Shown here: positions 1 to 8,543 of the stretch, piece after piece
Numbering within the stretch: position 1 is the first letter of the stretch
Layout of the letters: the number at the start of each line of letters is the position of its first letter
NCBI GenBank assembly: GCA_002477905.1
Contig: DLLB01000014.1
Span: 1 to 10,118 of the forward strand
Reading direction: 5' to 3'
Source of the DNA: Clostridiales bacterium UBA7573
Lineage (GTDB): Bacteria; Bacillota; Clostridia; Oscillospirales; CAG-272
DNA length: 10,118 bases
Program-made: the position numbers and the translations under genes
Notes under the pieces: generated by a model
The model's database searches: none
Told to the model about the DNA's origin: nothing
The model's input: the letters and a program-made list of their open reading frames with translations, nothing else

Positions 1-844
1 CGGCGTCGGCACCAAACTGAAATTGGCATTTTTGATGGACAAGCATGACACCGTTGGCATTGACTGCGTGGCAATGTGCGTAAACGACATCATCTGCTGT
101 GGTGCAAAACCGTTATTCTTTTTAGATTACATTGCCTGCGGCAAAAATCTGCCGGAACGGATCGCGCAGATCGTCAAAGGGGTTTGCGACGGATGCGTAC
201 AGGCGGGAACCGCGCTCATTGGCGGGGAAACCGCCGAAATGCCGGGCTTCTATCCGGTCAATGAATACGACCTTGCCGGTTACAGTACAGGCGTAGTGGA
301 TCGAAACCGCGTCATAGATCCTGCCCAAACCGAGGCAGGGGACATCATTTTGGCTCTGCCGGCAAGCGGCGTGCATTCCAACGGATTTTCGCTGGTTCGT
401 AAGATCTTTGATGTGGAACACCAGGATCTTACCCGCCCGATCGCGGCGCTTGACGGGAAATCGCTTGGAGAAACGCTCCTTACCCCCACCAAAATTTATG
501 TAAAACCGGTATTGGCACTGCTGGAACAGGTGCCCGTACACGGCATTTCCCATATCACCGGCGGCGGTTTTTATGAAAATATCCCGCGCAGTATTCCGAA
601 TGGGCTGTGCGCCCAAATTGAGCGTGCGGCAGTACGCGTCCTTCCGATTTTTGATTTGCTTGCCCAAACGGGGGACATTGCGGAACGGGATATGTTCAAC
701 ACCTTCAATATGGGCGTCGGTATGACCATTACGGTTCCGAAAGCCCATGCGGATGCCGCTTTACATCTTTTACGGGAAAACGGCGAGGACGCCTATATCC
801 TCGGACAGATCGTCCCGGGGGAAGAAAAAATCATCATCCGATAA
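1..844 (+). CDS. purM: Phosphoribosylformylglycinamidine cyclo-ligase (AIR synthetase), 5' end missing
   Basis: PurM uses ATP to close the imidazole ring, turning FGAM into AIR in the cytoplasm. The reading frame is open from base 2 and already shows PurM sequence (GVGTKLKLAFLMDKHDTVG), so the ATG at 23 is internal and the true start lies left of the window. About 280 residues are present; family members are near 340, so roughly the first 60 are missing. Conserved blocks seen are the acidic-glycine motif IGGETAEMPGFY (218-253), GVHSNGFSLVR (368-400), HITGGGFYENIPR (551-589) and FNTFNMGVGM (695-724), in the expected order for the AIR-synthase N- and C-terminal domains. It ends with TAA, and purN starts 17 bp later, so the two are probably co-transcribed. 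No frameshift or missing motif is visible. The identification is secure; only the N-terminus is unknown. Confidence 0.97.
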   Translation, partial: GVGTKLKLAFLMDKHDTVGIDCVAMCVNDIICCGAKPLFFLDYIACGKNLPERIAQIVKGVCDGCVQAGTALIGGETAEMPGFYPVNEYDLAGYSTGVVDRNRVIDPAQTEAGDIILALPASGVHSNGFSLVRKIFDVEHQDLTRPIAALDGKSLGETLLTPTKIYVKPVLALLEQVPVHGISHITGGGFYENIPRSIPNGLCAQIERAAVRVLPIFDLLAQTGDIAERDMFNTFNMGVGMTITVPKAHADAALHLLRENGEDAYILGQIVPGEEKIIIR

Positions 845-861
845 ATCCTACGGAGGAACGT

Positions 862-1485
862 ATGCAAACAAACAGTATTCGCATCGCAGTCCTTGTCTCC
901 GGCGGCGGCACCAATTTACAGGCGCTGATTGACGCGCAGGAAAGCGGTCTTTTACACAGCGGAAAATTGGCATTGGTCTTGTCAAGCAAGCCGGATGCTT
1001 TTGCACTGACACGCGCGGATCGCGCCGGCATTCCGACAGCGGTCATCACACCGACCGCCTGCGGCGGAAAAGAACAGGCAGAAGCGCGCATGCTGGAAAT
1101 TCTCGCGGCGCACAAAATTCAGTTTCTTGTTCTCGCCGGCTTTATGCATATTCTCAGTCCGGCATTTGTCGCACGTTTTGACCATCGGATCATCAATGTA
1201 CACCCTTCTCTGATCCCTGCGTTTTGCGGCGAAGGGTTCTACGGACTGCATGTCCATGAGGCGGTACTTGCGCGGGGCGTCCAAGTCACCGGTGCAACCG
1301 TCCATTTTGTCAATGAAATTCCGGACGGCGGCGAAATCCTTTTACAAAGAGCGGTACGGGTATGCAAAACAGACACGCCGCAAAGTTTACAGAAGCGCGT
1401 CATGCGACAGGCGGAATGGAAAATCCTCCCCGCCGCCGCGGAAGCGGTATGCGCAAAAATGTTGAAAGAGGGGAATCCATCATGA
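862..1485 (+). CDS. purN: Phosphoribosylglycinamide formyltransferase (GAR transformylase)
   Basis: PurN transfers a formyl group from 10-formyl-tetrahydrofolate to GAR, giving FGAR, the third step of purine synthesis. The 207-residue product is a normal PurN length. The phosphate-binding loop SGGGTNLQ sits at residues 13-20. The catalytic set known from E. coli PurN (Asn, His, Asp) is matched by N112 and H114 in NVHPSLIP and by D155 in EIPDGGEIL. GATVHFVNE precedes the last motif, as in other family members. The start is supported by GGAGG at 852-856, five bases before the ATG. Its stop codon shares four bases (ATGA) with the start of the next gene, which suggests translational coupling. This is the folate-dependent enzyme, not the formate-dependent PurT. 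Confidence 0.97.
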   Translation: MQTNSIRIAVLVSGGGTNLQALIDAQESGLLHSGKLALVLSSKPDAFALTRADRAGIPTAVITPTACGGKEQAEARMLEILAAHKIQFLVLAGFMHILSPAFVARFDHRIINVHPSLIPAFCGEGFYGLHVHEAVLARGVQVTGATVHFVNEIPDGGEILLQRAVRVCKTDTPQSLQKRVMRQAEWKILPAAAEAVCAKMLKEGNPS

Positions 1486-2204
1486 ATCCTTACCAGACTT
1501 ATAAACCCGAAACCTTAATTCGGGCAACCTCCTATGCCGGACGCGGCATTCTGATCGGGAAAAGCGCGGACGGAAAAAAAGCCGTCATCGTCTACTTTAT
1601 CATGGGCAGAAGCGCCAACAGCCGCAACCGGATTTTTTCGGAAAAAGACGGTGCGCTGTTCACTGAACCATTCGACGCGACTAAAGTGGAAGATCCGAGT
1701 CTGATTATTTACGCCGCCGAACGGCGCTTTCAAAATCACTGGATCGTGACAAACGGCGACCAAACTGACACCATTTACAATGGACTTGCGGCAGGCAAAT
1801 CGTTTTCCGAGTCCCTTGCCACACGCAGCTTTGAACCGGATTTTCCGCATTTTACCCCTCGGATCAGCGGGATCCTGACTTTTGAAAACGGGGATTTTTC
1901 TTACGAAATGAGCATTCTGAAAAGTGCGGACGCACAAGGAAATGCCTGCTGTCGCAACACTTTTTCTTATCCGGCGCTCTCCGGATTGGGACATTTTTTA
2001 CATACCTACGCCGACGACGGCAATCCGTTGCCGACTTTTTCGGGGGAACCGCGACGGGTGGAAATTCCGGATGACATCGACGCATTGACCGACGCCATCT
2101 GGGATGCATTGCATCCGGATAACCGAATTTCCCTGCACGTCCGGTCAATCGACCTTACTACCGGTAAAGAGAGAACCCGCCTGATCAATCGAAATCAGGT
2201 CTGA
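1482..2204 (+). CDS. purO: IMP cyclohydrolase, PurO type
   Basis: This enzyme closes FAICAR to IMP, the last step of the pathway. The 240-residue product does not resemble the MGS-like N-terminal domain of bifunctional PurH. It resembles the PurO-type IMP cyclohydrolase family, first known from archaea, where the enzyme has an Ntn-hydrolase-like fold. The best visible signature is the N-terminal block YAGRGILIG (residues 18-26), followed by a DGK turn and YFIMGRSANSRNR (38-50), which lines up with the GR..G...G and RS..NR pattern of archaeal PurO. Its place between purN and a transformylase lacking a cyclohydrolase half fits this role. I chose the ATG at 1482 because AAAGAGGGG (1465-1473) lies eight bases upstream and the ATG overlaps the purN stop; the same frame also opens upstream at 1362, inside purN. 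The family call rests on motif recall, not a search. Confidence 0.88.
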   Translation: MNPYQTYKPETLIRATSYAGRGILIGKSADGKKAVIVYFIMGRSANSRNRIFSEKDGALFTEPFDATKVEDPSLIIYAAERRFQNHWIVTNGDQTDTIYNGLAAGKSFSESLATRSFEPDFPHFTPRISGILTFENGDFSYEMSILKSADAQGNACCRNTFSYPALSGLGHFLHTYADDGNPLPTFSGEPRRVEIPDDIDALTDAIWDALHPDNRISLHVRSIDLTTGKERTRLINRNQV

Positions 2205-2219
2205 AGAAAGGAAGGCAGA

Positions 2220-3404
2220 ATGAAAGCATTTGCATTAAAATACGGATGTAATCCCAATCAGAAACCCGCACGCATTTTTATGGATAACGGGCAGGATCTT
2301 CCGCTCGAAATTCTGAACGGTAAACCCGGATATATCAACTTTTTGGACGCGTTCAACGCATATCAACTGGTCAAAGAGCTGAAAACCACGTTGGGGCTTC
2401 CCGCCGCAACTTCTTTCAAGCATGTCAGCCCAACTTCCGCCGCCATCGGGCTTCCGCTTTCCGCGTCATTAAAAAAGGCTTGTTTTGTAGACGATCGAAA
2501 CGAAGTGGACGCTTCTCCGCTCGCTTCTGCCTATGCCCGCGCACGCGGCACGGATCGGATGTGCTCCTTTGGAGATTTTGTCGCGCTTTCCGATATATGC
2601 GACGTTCCCACGGCAATGCTCTTAAAACGGGAAGTTTCCGATGGCATCATTGCACCCGGCTATGCGCCGGAGGCATTGGAAATTCTGAAAAGCAAGCGCA
2701 AGGGCAATTATAACATCATTCAGATAGATCCGGACTATCTGCCGGAACCGATCGAACGCAAGCAGGTATTCGGGATTACCTTTGAGCAAGGACGCAACAA
2801 CTTCCCCATTGATCGCACACTTCTCACCAATCTGGTTACCGAACAGAAAACGTTACCGGAAAATGCCGTGCGGGATCTTCTGATCTCGTTAATTACGCTG
2901 AAATACACACAATCCAACTCCGTTTGTTTTGCCTATGACGGACAGGCAATCGGCGTGGGAGCGGGACAGCAATCCCGCATTCACTGCACCAGACTTGCCG
3001 GAAGCAAAGCGGACACTTGGTTTTTGCGCCAACATGAAAAGGTGCTTGCCTTGCCCTTTCTGCCCACCCTCGGCCGTCCGGAACGCGACAATGTCATTGA
3101 CGGCTATATCAATCAAAATGAAGAAGATGTTTGTGCCGACGGGAACTGGCAAAAGTATTTTACCCAAAAGCCGGACGTACTGTGCGCGGAGGAAAAGCGC
3201 GCTTACCTTTCTGAAATAGACGGCGTTTCACTGGGTTCGGACGCTTTCTTCCCCTTTGAGGACAATATTGAACGCGCCCAAAAAAGCGGCGTGCGCTATA
3301 TCGCGGAGCCGGGTGGTTCGATCCGCGATCAAGCGGTCATTGATTGCTGTAACCGATATGGCATGGTCATGGCATTCACCGGGATGCGGCTGTTCCATCA
3401 TTGA
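2220..3404 (+). CDS. Stand-alone AICAR transformylase (PurH C-terminal domain only)
   Basis: It formylates AICAR to FAICAR with 10-formyl-tetrahydrofolate, the step before IMP formation. The 394-residue product aligns from its start with the AICAR transformylase half of PurH: YGCNPNQK (residues 8-15) corresponds to the YG.NPHQ block that opens this domain. K67-H68 in SFKHVSP match the catalytic Lys-His pair known in human and avian ATIC. The C-terminal block SDAFFPFEDNIERA (from 340), PGGSIRD (364-370) and the end TGMRLFHH are hallmarks of the family. The roughly 200-residue cyclohydrolase half of PurH is absent, and the PurO-type gene just upstream supplies that activity. Stand-alone forms have been called PurV in archaeal literature, and databases may label this gene purH. 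The start follows AAGGAAGG (2208-2215) with a 15-bp gap after purO. Confidence 0.93.
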   Translation: MKAFALKYGCNPNQKPARIFMDNGQDLPLEILNGKPGYINFLDAFNAYQLVKELKTTLGLPAATSFKHVSPTSAAIGLPLSASLKKACFVDDRNEVDASPLASAYARARGTDRMCSFGDFVALSDICDVPTAMLLKREVSDGIIAPGYAPEALEILKSKRKGNYNIIQIDPDYLPEPIERKQVFGITFEQGRNNFPIDRTLLTNLVTEQKTLPENAVRDLLISLITLKYTQSNSVCFAYDGQAIGVGAGQQSRIHCTRLAGSKADTWFLRQHEKVLALPFLPTLGRPERDNVIDGYINQNEEDVCADGNWQKYFTQKPDVLCAEEKRAYLSEIDGVSLGSDAFFPFEDNIERAQKSGVRYIAEPGGSIRDQAVIDCCNRYGMVMAFTGMRLFHH

Positions 3405-3434
3405 TCCTACGGTATATTTTGTTTTACAGAAACG

Positions 3435-3458
3435 CACAGGCGCAGACAGCGACCTGTG
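3435..3458 (+). other. Intergenic hairpin upstream of purD
   Basis: The 82-bp gap between the transformylase gene and purD contains a 9-bp stem: CACAGG plus CGC pairs with GCG plus CCTGTG, with one bulged A (3452) and the five-base loop AGACA. No T-tract follows, so it does not look like an intrinsic terminator. It could protect or mark a processing point in the polycistronic mRNA, but that is inference. It is the only inter-gene spacer in the operon larger than 20 bp. Confidence 0.5.
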
Positions 3459-3486
3459 ATCCCAATGAAGAAAGGTAGGACAATCC

Positions 3487-4755
3487 ATGAAAATTCTTGT
3501 CGTCGGCAGTGGCGGACGGGAGCACGCCATCATCAAAAAACTCAAAGAAAATCCGGCAGTCGATACGGTTTTTGCACTTCCCGGCAACGGTGGAATTGCC
3601 GCCGACGCCATTTGCGTTCCCATCGGCGCCTGTGAATTGGACAAGATTACACAATTCGCCGTGCGGGAAGGCATTCACTTTGCCGTAGTCGCACCGGATG
3701 ATCCGCTGGTACTGGGTTGCGTGGACCGACTGGAGGAGGCGGGAATTCCCTGCTTTGGTCCCCGTGCAAATGCGGCAATCCTGGAAGGAAGTAAAGTCTT
3801 TGCAAAAAATCTTATGAAGAAGTATGGAATTCCGACTGCAGCCTATGCGGTTTTTTCGCGCATGGACGCGGCACTGGAATATCTGAAGGACGCGCCGATT
3901 CCCACCGTCATCAAAGCGGATGGACTTGCGCTCGGCAAGGGTGTGACCGTCGCCATGACAAGAGAGGAAGCCGTCGCCGCCGTGCGGGAAGCGATGCAGG
4001 ACAAAAAATTCGGCAAAAGCGGTGAACAGATTGTGATAGAAGAATATCTGACCGGTCCTGAGGTTTCTGTTCTGGCATTTACCGACGGAACAACCATCAA
4101 GCCGATGATTTCTTCCATGGATCATAAACGTGCGCAGGATGGCGACAAAGGACCGAATACCGGCGGCATGGGCACCATTGCGCCGAATCCCTACTATACC
4201 GATGAAATCGCCAAGCGGTGCATGACAGAAATCTTTGAGCCAACCATTGCGGCAATGCGTGCAGAGGGACATCCGTTTCGTGGATGTCTGTATTTCGGGC
4301 TGATGTTGACCAAAGATGGTCCGAAGGTGATCGAATACAACTGCAGATTCGGAGATCCGGAAACGCAGGTCGTTCTGCCTTTGATGGAAAGCGATCTTCT
4401 GCATGTCATGCAGGCGGTGGCAAACGGAACGCTGGCAGATACGGAGGTGCGGTTTCGCGCAGGCGCCGCTTGCTGTGTGATCTTAGCTTCCGAAGGCTAT
4501 CCTGCCTCCTATACCACCGGATACGAAATTCAGATTCCGGAGGCGGACAGGGCGTTTGTTATGGTTGCCGGCGCCACCGTGAAAAATCGAAAACTGGTGA
4601 CAAGCGGCGGGCGCGTACTCGGCGTCTGCGCGGTGGGCGCCACATTAAAGCAAGCCATCACAAACGCGTATCAACGGGTGGAACGGATCTCATTTGCACA
4701 TGCCTATTACCGGCATGACATTGGAAAAAAAGCATTGGAATATACGGAGGTATGA
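3487..4755 (+). CDS. purD: Phosphoribosylamine--glycine ligase (GAR synthetase)
   Basis: PurD joins phosphoribosylamine and glycine with ATP to make GAR, the second step of purine synthesis. The 422-residue product has the normal length and domain order. The N-terminal domain opens with GSGGREHAI (residues 7-15) and PGNGG. The ATP-grasp core carries KADGLALGKGV (143-153), the block DHKRAQDGDKGPNTGGMG, and the family signature RFGDPETQ (287-294), whose Asp/Glu region binds metal-ATP. A C-terminal domain follows with GYPASYTTGYEI. A purine-rich stretch (AAAGGTAGGA, 3471-3480) serves as the ribosome binding site, six bases before the ATG. Its TGA stop overlaps an in-frame ATG of purL. Residues around PGNGGIA differ slightly from the common PGNAGTA, which I take as normal variation. 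Nothing looks broken. Confidence 0.97.
   Translation: MKILVVGSGGREHAIIKKLKENPAVDTVFALPGNGGIAADAICVPIGACELDKITQFAVREGIHFAVVAPDDPLVLGCVDRLEEAGIPCFGPRANAAILEGSKVFAKNLMKKYGIPTAAYAVFSRMDAALEYLKDAPIPTVIKADGLALGKGVTVAMTREEAVAAVREAMQDKKFGKSGEQIVIEEYLTGPEVSVLAFTDGTTIKPMISSMDHKRAQDGDKGPNTGGMGTIAPNPYYTDEIAKRCMTEIFEPTIAAMRAEGHPFRGCLYFGLMLTKDGPKVIEYNCRFGDPETQVVLPLMESDLLHVMQAVANGTLADTEVRFRAGAACCVILASEGYPASYTTGYEIQIPEADRAFVMVAGATVKNRKLVTSGGRVLGVCAVGATLKQAITNAYQRVERISFAHAYYRHDIGKKALEYTEV
4746..4750 (+). promoter_or_regulatory. Ribosome binding site deciding the purL start
   Basis: GGAGG lies inside the last codons of purD. It is only one base from the ATG at 4752 but seven bases from the in-frame ATG at 4758. 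The second spacing is workable for initiation and the first is not, so translation most likely begins at 4758. Confidence 0.75.
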
Positions 4756-4757
4756 GA

Positions 4758-7700
4758 ATGGTATACAGAGTCTATGTAGAAAAAAAGCCGGAGCTTGCGG
4801 CAGAAGCAACGGCACTATACAACGATGCCGTTCATCTTTTGGGCATCCGAAGCCTGACGCATGTGCGAATCCTCAATCGCTATGATGTGGAAAATATCAC
4901 AGAGTCTCTGTTTGCCTATGCAAAAAAAGTGGTATTCTCCGAACCGCAACTGGATTTGGTCAGCGACAGCTTTGACGCCTGCGGCGGCACGGCATTCGCT
5001 GTGGAATATCTGCCCGGTCAGTTTGATCAGCGCGCGGATTCTGCGGCGCAATGTATCCAGATTCTTTCCAAAGCGGAACGTCCGCTGATCCGAACCGCCA
5101 AGATTTATATTCTTTCCGGTGCGCTTTCCGAGGAAGAAATCCGGAAAATCAAACAATATGTCATAAATGATGTGGAAGCGCGGGAAGCCTCTTTTGCTTT
5201 ACCGCAAACACTGCAACTTGCACAGAATATCCCTTCCGAAGTCAAAACATTGCACGGATTCCGCTCACATTCCCGCGCCGAACTGGAGGCATTCGGAAAA
5301 GCGTCCGGGCTTGCCATGGACTTGGATGATCTGCTGTTCTGCCAGTCTTATTTTCAGCGCGAACAGCGGGATCCCACCATCACGGAGATCCGCATGATCG
5401 ACACTTACTGGTCCGATCACTGTCGGCACACCACGTTCCTCACCGAAATCGACCATGTTACCTTTGAAGATGCCTTGCTTCAGAAAACTTATGAGGAGTA
5501 TCTGAAAACCCGTCAACTCCTTGGTATCAAAAAGCCCATTTGTTTTATGGATCTTGCTACCATCGCGGTCAAAGCGTTGAAAAAAGACGGGAAATTAGAA
5601 CACTTGGACGAAAGCGAGGAGATCAACGCCTGCACCGTAAAGATCCAAGTGGAAGTGGACGGCGTCGCACAGCCATGGTTACTGTTGTTCAAAAATGAAA
5701 CGCACAATCACCCGACTGAAATTGAGCCGTTCGGCGGTGCCGCCACTTGTATCGGCGGCGCGATTCGCGATCCGCTTTCCGGTCGCGCTTATGTATACGG
5801 TGCCATGCGCGTCAGCGGCGCGGGCGATCCGTGCCTCCCGATCTCCCAAACAAGAAAAGGAAAACTCCCACAGCGGAAGATCGTCACCACTGCCGCCGCG
5901 GGTTACGCCTCTTACGGCAATCAGATCGGACTTGCCACCGGCATCGTAGATGAGATTTATCACCCCGGCTATGTTGCCAAACGGATGGAGATCGGAGCGG
6001 TGATTGCCGCAACGCCGGCGGCAAAAGTCCGGCGGGAAGCGCCGGCGCCGGGCGACATGGTGATTCTTCTCGGCGGCGCAACAGGTCGCGACGGTTGCGG
6101 CGGCGCGACCGGCTCCTCCAAATCCCACACAGTTGATTCGCTGTCCTGCTGCGGTGCGGAGGTACAAAAAGGGAACGCGCCGGAAGAACGCAAGCTGCAA
6201 CGATTGTTCCGGAATGCCAACGCCTGCCGCATGATCAAGCGGTGCAATGATTTCGGCGCAGGCGGCGTATCGGTTGCCATTGGGGAATTGGCAGCCGGGC
6301 TGATTATTGATTTGAATGCCGTTCCCAAAAAATACGAGGGATTAGACGGAACAGAACTTGCAATCAGCGAAAGTCAGGAACGCATGGCTGTTGTCGTTGC
6401 TCCGGAGGATGTCGCGGCATTTCTCGATTATGCCCACGCGGAAAACCTTTCTGCAACGCCCGTTGCCACCGTCACAGAATCACCGCGGCTGGTTATGCAG
6501 TGGAACGGAAAAGAAATCGTCAATCTCAGCCGGGAATTTTTAAACTCCAACGGAGCCAAAAAGCACACCCGCATTCAGACACAAAAAGCCGAAATCGCAG
6601 CCAAAAAAGTCGGGGAATCCTTTTCCCAAAACTACATGGCACTTGCCCAAGACCTGAACACCTGTTCCAAGCGCGGGCTTGCCGAGCGATTTGATTCCAC
6701 CATCGGAGCAGGAACCGTACTGATGCCGTTCGGCGGCAAATATCAGCTTACCCCGATTCAGGCAATGGTTCAGAAAATTTCCGTAGAACAGGGACACACC
6801 GACGATTGCTCTCTGATGGCATTCGGCTACAATCCGTTTCTTTCGGAAAAAAGCCCCTATCACGGCGCTTATCTTGCCGTAGTGGAATCGGTTTGCAAAT
6901 TGATTGCAACCGGTGCGGATTTTCGGGATGTTTATTTGACGTTTCAAGAATATTTCAAGCATCCTGGGAAAGAGGAATCTCGCTTTGGCGAGCCGCTTGC
7001 GGCATTGCTCGGTGCCTTCCGCGCGCAAATGGAGCTTGGCATCGGCGCAATCGGCGGCAAAGATTCTATGAGCGGTTCCTTTGAACAACTGGATGTGCCG
7101 CCTACATTGGTTTCCTTTGCCGTCACTACCTCAAAAGTAACACGCATCGTTTCCCCCGAATTCAAATCCGCAGGGCATACGGTCGTTCTCCTCGCGCCGG
7201 AATACGGTTCCGATCATCTGCCCATCCCCGCTTCTCTGCTCGCGGTATTTGACACCGTAAGTACCCTCTTGAAGACCGGAAAAGCGGTTGCTTGCTATAC
7301 CCCCGGCATGGGAGGCGTCGCCGAAGCGGTGATGAAAATGTGCCTTGGAAACGGCATTGGATTTGTTTATCGGGATAGCCTTTCCCAAGAAGAAATCTTC
7401 GGCTATTCCTATGCATCGTTTGTACTTGAAATGGCGGAAGATACCGGAACTTATCCCATCATCGGCACAACCGTTTCCGAACCGATCATCCGTTTGAAAA
7501 ACGAAAGCCTGTCCTTAAAAACTCTTTGCACCGCTTATGAAGAAAAGTTGGAAAGCGTATTCCCCTGCAATATCCAGAATCACGGAAAAACACCGCAAAC
7601 CCTCTCTTTTCAAGCATCCAAACGCTATGCGCCCGCGATCAAAACAGCAAAGCCGCATGTGTTGATTCCGGTATTCCCCGGTACAAACTGCGAATATGAT

Positions 7701-8447
7701 TCTGCAAAAGCAGTGGCGGATGCCGGAGCCGTTCCGGAAATCACCGTCATCCGCAATCAAAACGCAGAGGACATCCGGCAAAGCATCGAACAATTTGCTC
7801 GAAAACTGAAAGAAGCACAGATCGTATTTCTGCCAGGTGGCTTTTCGGGCGGTGACGAACCGGACGGAAGCGGGAAATTCATCACGGCATTTTTCCGTAA
7901 CCCCGAAATCAAGGAGGAAGTCAGCCGACTTTTAGATGCGCGGGACGGATTGATGTGCGGTATCTGCAACGGATTTCAGGCTTTGATCAAACTGGGACTG
8001 GTCCCCTATGGTAAAATTCTGGATACAGATGCCAGTTTCCCGACATTGACATACAATACCATCGGGCGGCATCAATCGCGTATTGTACGGACGCGCATTG
8101 TCTCCAATTTGTCCCCGTGGCTGGCTCTGACCGAAGTCGGAGACATTTATCATGTGCCGATTTCTCATGGGGAGGGCAGATTCCTCGCCGACGATGCACT
8201 GATTGCACAGCTTGCCGAAAACGGGCAGATTGCAACCCAGTATGTAGACTTAGAAGGCGCCGCCACAAACGATATTCATTTCAATCCCAACGATTCTGCC
8301 TGTGCGATCGAAGGCATTACTTCTCCCGACGGCAGAGTGTTTGGCAAAATGGGGCACAGTGAGCGTATCGGGACCGGACTCTACCGGAATGTTCCCGGAA
8401 ATTATGACATTCGGATGTTTGAAGCCGCAGTGAAATATTTTCGTTGA
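4758..8447 (+). CDS. purL: Phosphoribosylformylglycinamidine synthase, single-chain form with glutaminase domain
   Basis: It converts FGAR, glutamine and ATP to FGAM, the substrate of PurM. The product is about 1,229 residues in one chain, unlike the separate PurS, PurQ and PurL subunits of Bacillus. The N-terminus (MVYRVYVEKK) is a PurS-like region. Next come WSDHCRHTTF (H221 within it), KNETHNHPTEIEPFGGAAT (H316), GGATGRDGCGGATGSSKSH, CNDFGAGGVSVA and ESQERMAVV, all in the first AIR-synthase-like half. A second such half follows, with GGKDSMSGSF. The C-terminal PurQ-like amidotransferase begins near IPVFPGTNCEYDS. It has the nucleophile C1070 in GICNGFQ, and H1200 and E1202 in GHSERIG complete the triad. 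The GHSER form replaces the PHPER of other PurQ/PurL proteins. An ATG at 4752 would add two residues and overlap the purD stop. The terminator downstream closes the operon. Confidence 0.97.
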   Translation: MVYRVYVEKKPELAAEATALYNDAVHLLGIRSLTHVRILNRYDVENITESLFAYAKKVVFSEPQLDLVSDSFDACGGTAFAVEYLPGQFDQRADSAAQCIQILSKAERPLIRTAKIYILSGALSEEEIRKIKQYVINDVEAREASFALPQTLQLAQNIPSEVKTLHGFRSHSRAELEAFGKASGLAMDLDDLLFCQSYFQREQRDPTITEIRMIDTYWSDHCRHTTFLTEIDHVTFEDALLQKTYEEYLKTRQLLGIKKPICFMDLATIAVKALKKDGKLEHLDESEEINACTVKIQVEVDGVAQPWLLLFKNETHNHPTEIEPFGGAATCIGGAIRDPLSGRAYVYGAMRVSGAGDPCLPISQTRKGKLPQRKIVTTAAAGYASYGNQIGLATGIVDEIYHPGYVAKRMEIGAVIAATPAAKVRREAPAPGDMVILLGGATGRDGCGGATGSSKSHTVDSLSCCGAEVQKGNAPEERKLQRLFRNANACRMIKRCNDFGAGGVSVAIGELAAGLIIDLNAVPKKYEGLDGTELAISESQERMAVVVAPEDVAAFLDYAHAENLSATPVATVTESPRLVMQWNGKEIVNLSREFLNSNGAKKHTRIQTQKAEIAAKKVGESFSQNYMALAQDLNTCSKRGLAERFDSTIGAGTVLMPFGGKYQLTPIQAMVQKISVEQGHTDDCSLMAFGYNPFLSEKSPYHGAYLAVVESVCKLIATGADFRDVYLTFQEYFKHPGKEESRFGEPLAALLGAFRAQMELGIGAIGGKDSMSGSFEQLDVPPTLVSFAVTTSKVTRIVSPEFKSAGHTVVLLAPEYGSDHLPIPASLLAVFDTVSTLLKTGKAVACYTPGMGGVAEAVMKMCLGNGIGFVYRDSLSQEEIFGYSYASFVLEMAEDTGTYPIIGTTVSEPIIRLKNESLSLKTLCTAYEEKLESVFPCNIQNHGKTPQTLSFQASKRYAPAIKTAKPHVLIPVFPGTNCEYDSAKAVADAGAVPEITVIRNQNAEDIRQSIEQFARKLKEAQIVFLPGGFSGGDEPDGSGKFITAFFRNPEIKEEVSRLLDARDGLMCGICNGFQALIKLGLVPYGKILDTDASFPTLTYNTIGRHQSRIVRTRIVSNLSPWLALTEVGDIYHVPISHGEGRFLADDALIAQLAENGQIATQYVDLEGAATNDIHFNPNDSACAIEGITSPDGRVFGKMGHSERIGTGLYRNVPGNYDIRMFEAAVKYFR

Positions 8448-8481
8448 ATCGCTCCATGCGCCTGCGCGAATGCTCGACAGC

Positions 8482-8518
8482 AAACAGGAGAAGCCGAAAA
8501 TGGCTTCTCCTGTTTTTT
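8482..8518 (+). terminator. Rho-independent terminator of the pur operon
   Basis: A perfect 14-bp inverted repeat (AAACAGGAGAAGCC and GGCTTCTCCTGTTT) flanks the six-base loop GAAAAT and runs straight into six T residues at 8513-8518. It lies 34 bp after the purL stop. On the minus strand the same stem is followed by only three T residues, so it may also weakly stop the converging DUF2500 transcript, whose stop codon is at 8544. Confidence 0.93.
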
Positions 8519-8543
8519 GATCTCTTGAAAAGTATCCGTCACA

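Noticed and set aside
122..748. 208-codon open frame on the minus strand
   Set aside because: It is a shadow of purM, whose conserved motifs run across the whole stretch.
1362..1481. Longer N-terminus for the IMP cyclohydrolase
   Set aside because: It would overlap 120 bp of purN and has no ribosome binding site; the ATG at 1482 has a strong one and gives the family's N-terminus.
3391..3418. Possible internal promoter before purD (TATATT at 3413-3418)
   Set aside because: No acceptable -35 box is found at 16-18 bases upstream, and the stretch overlaps the end of the transformylase gene.
3424..4404. 326-codon open frame on the minus strand
   Set aside because: It lies antisense to purD, which has every family motif; its translation shows no recognisable domain and no ribosome binding site stands out.
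5679..6200. 173-codon open frame on the minus strand
   Set aside because: It lies antisense to the conserved core of purL (THNHPTE to GGATGRDGCGGATG), so the purL frame explains the open reading.
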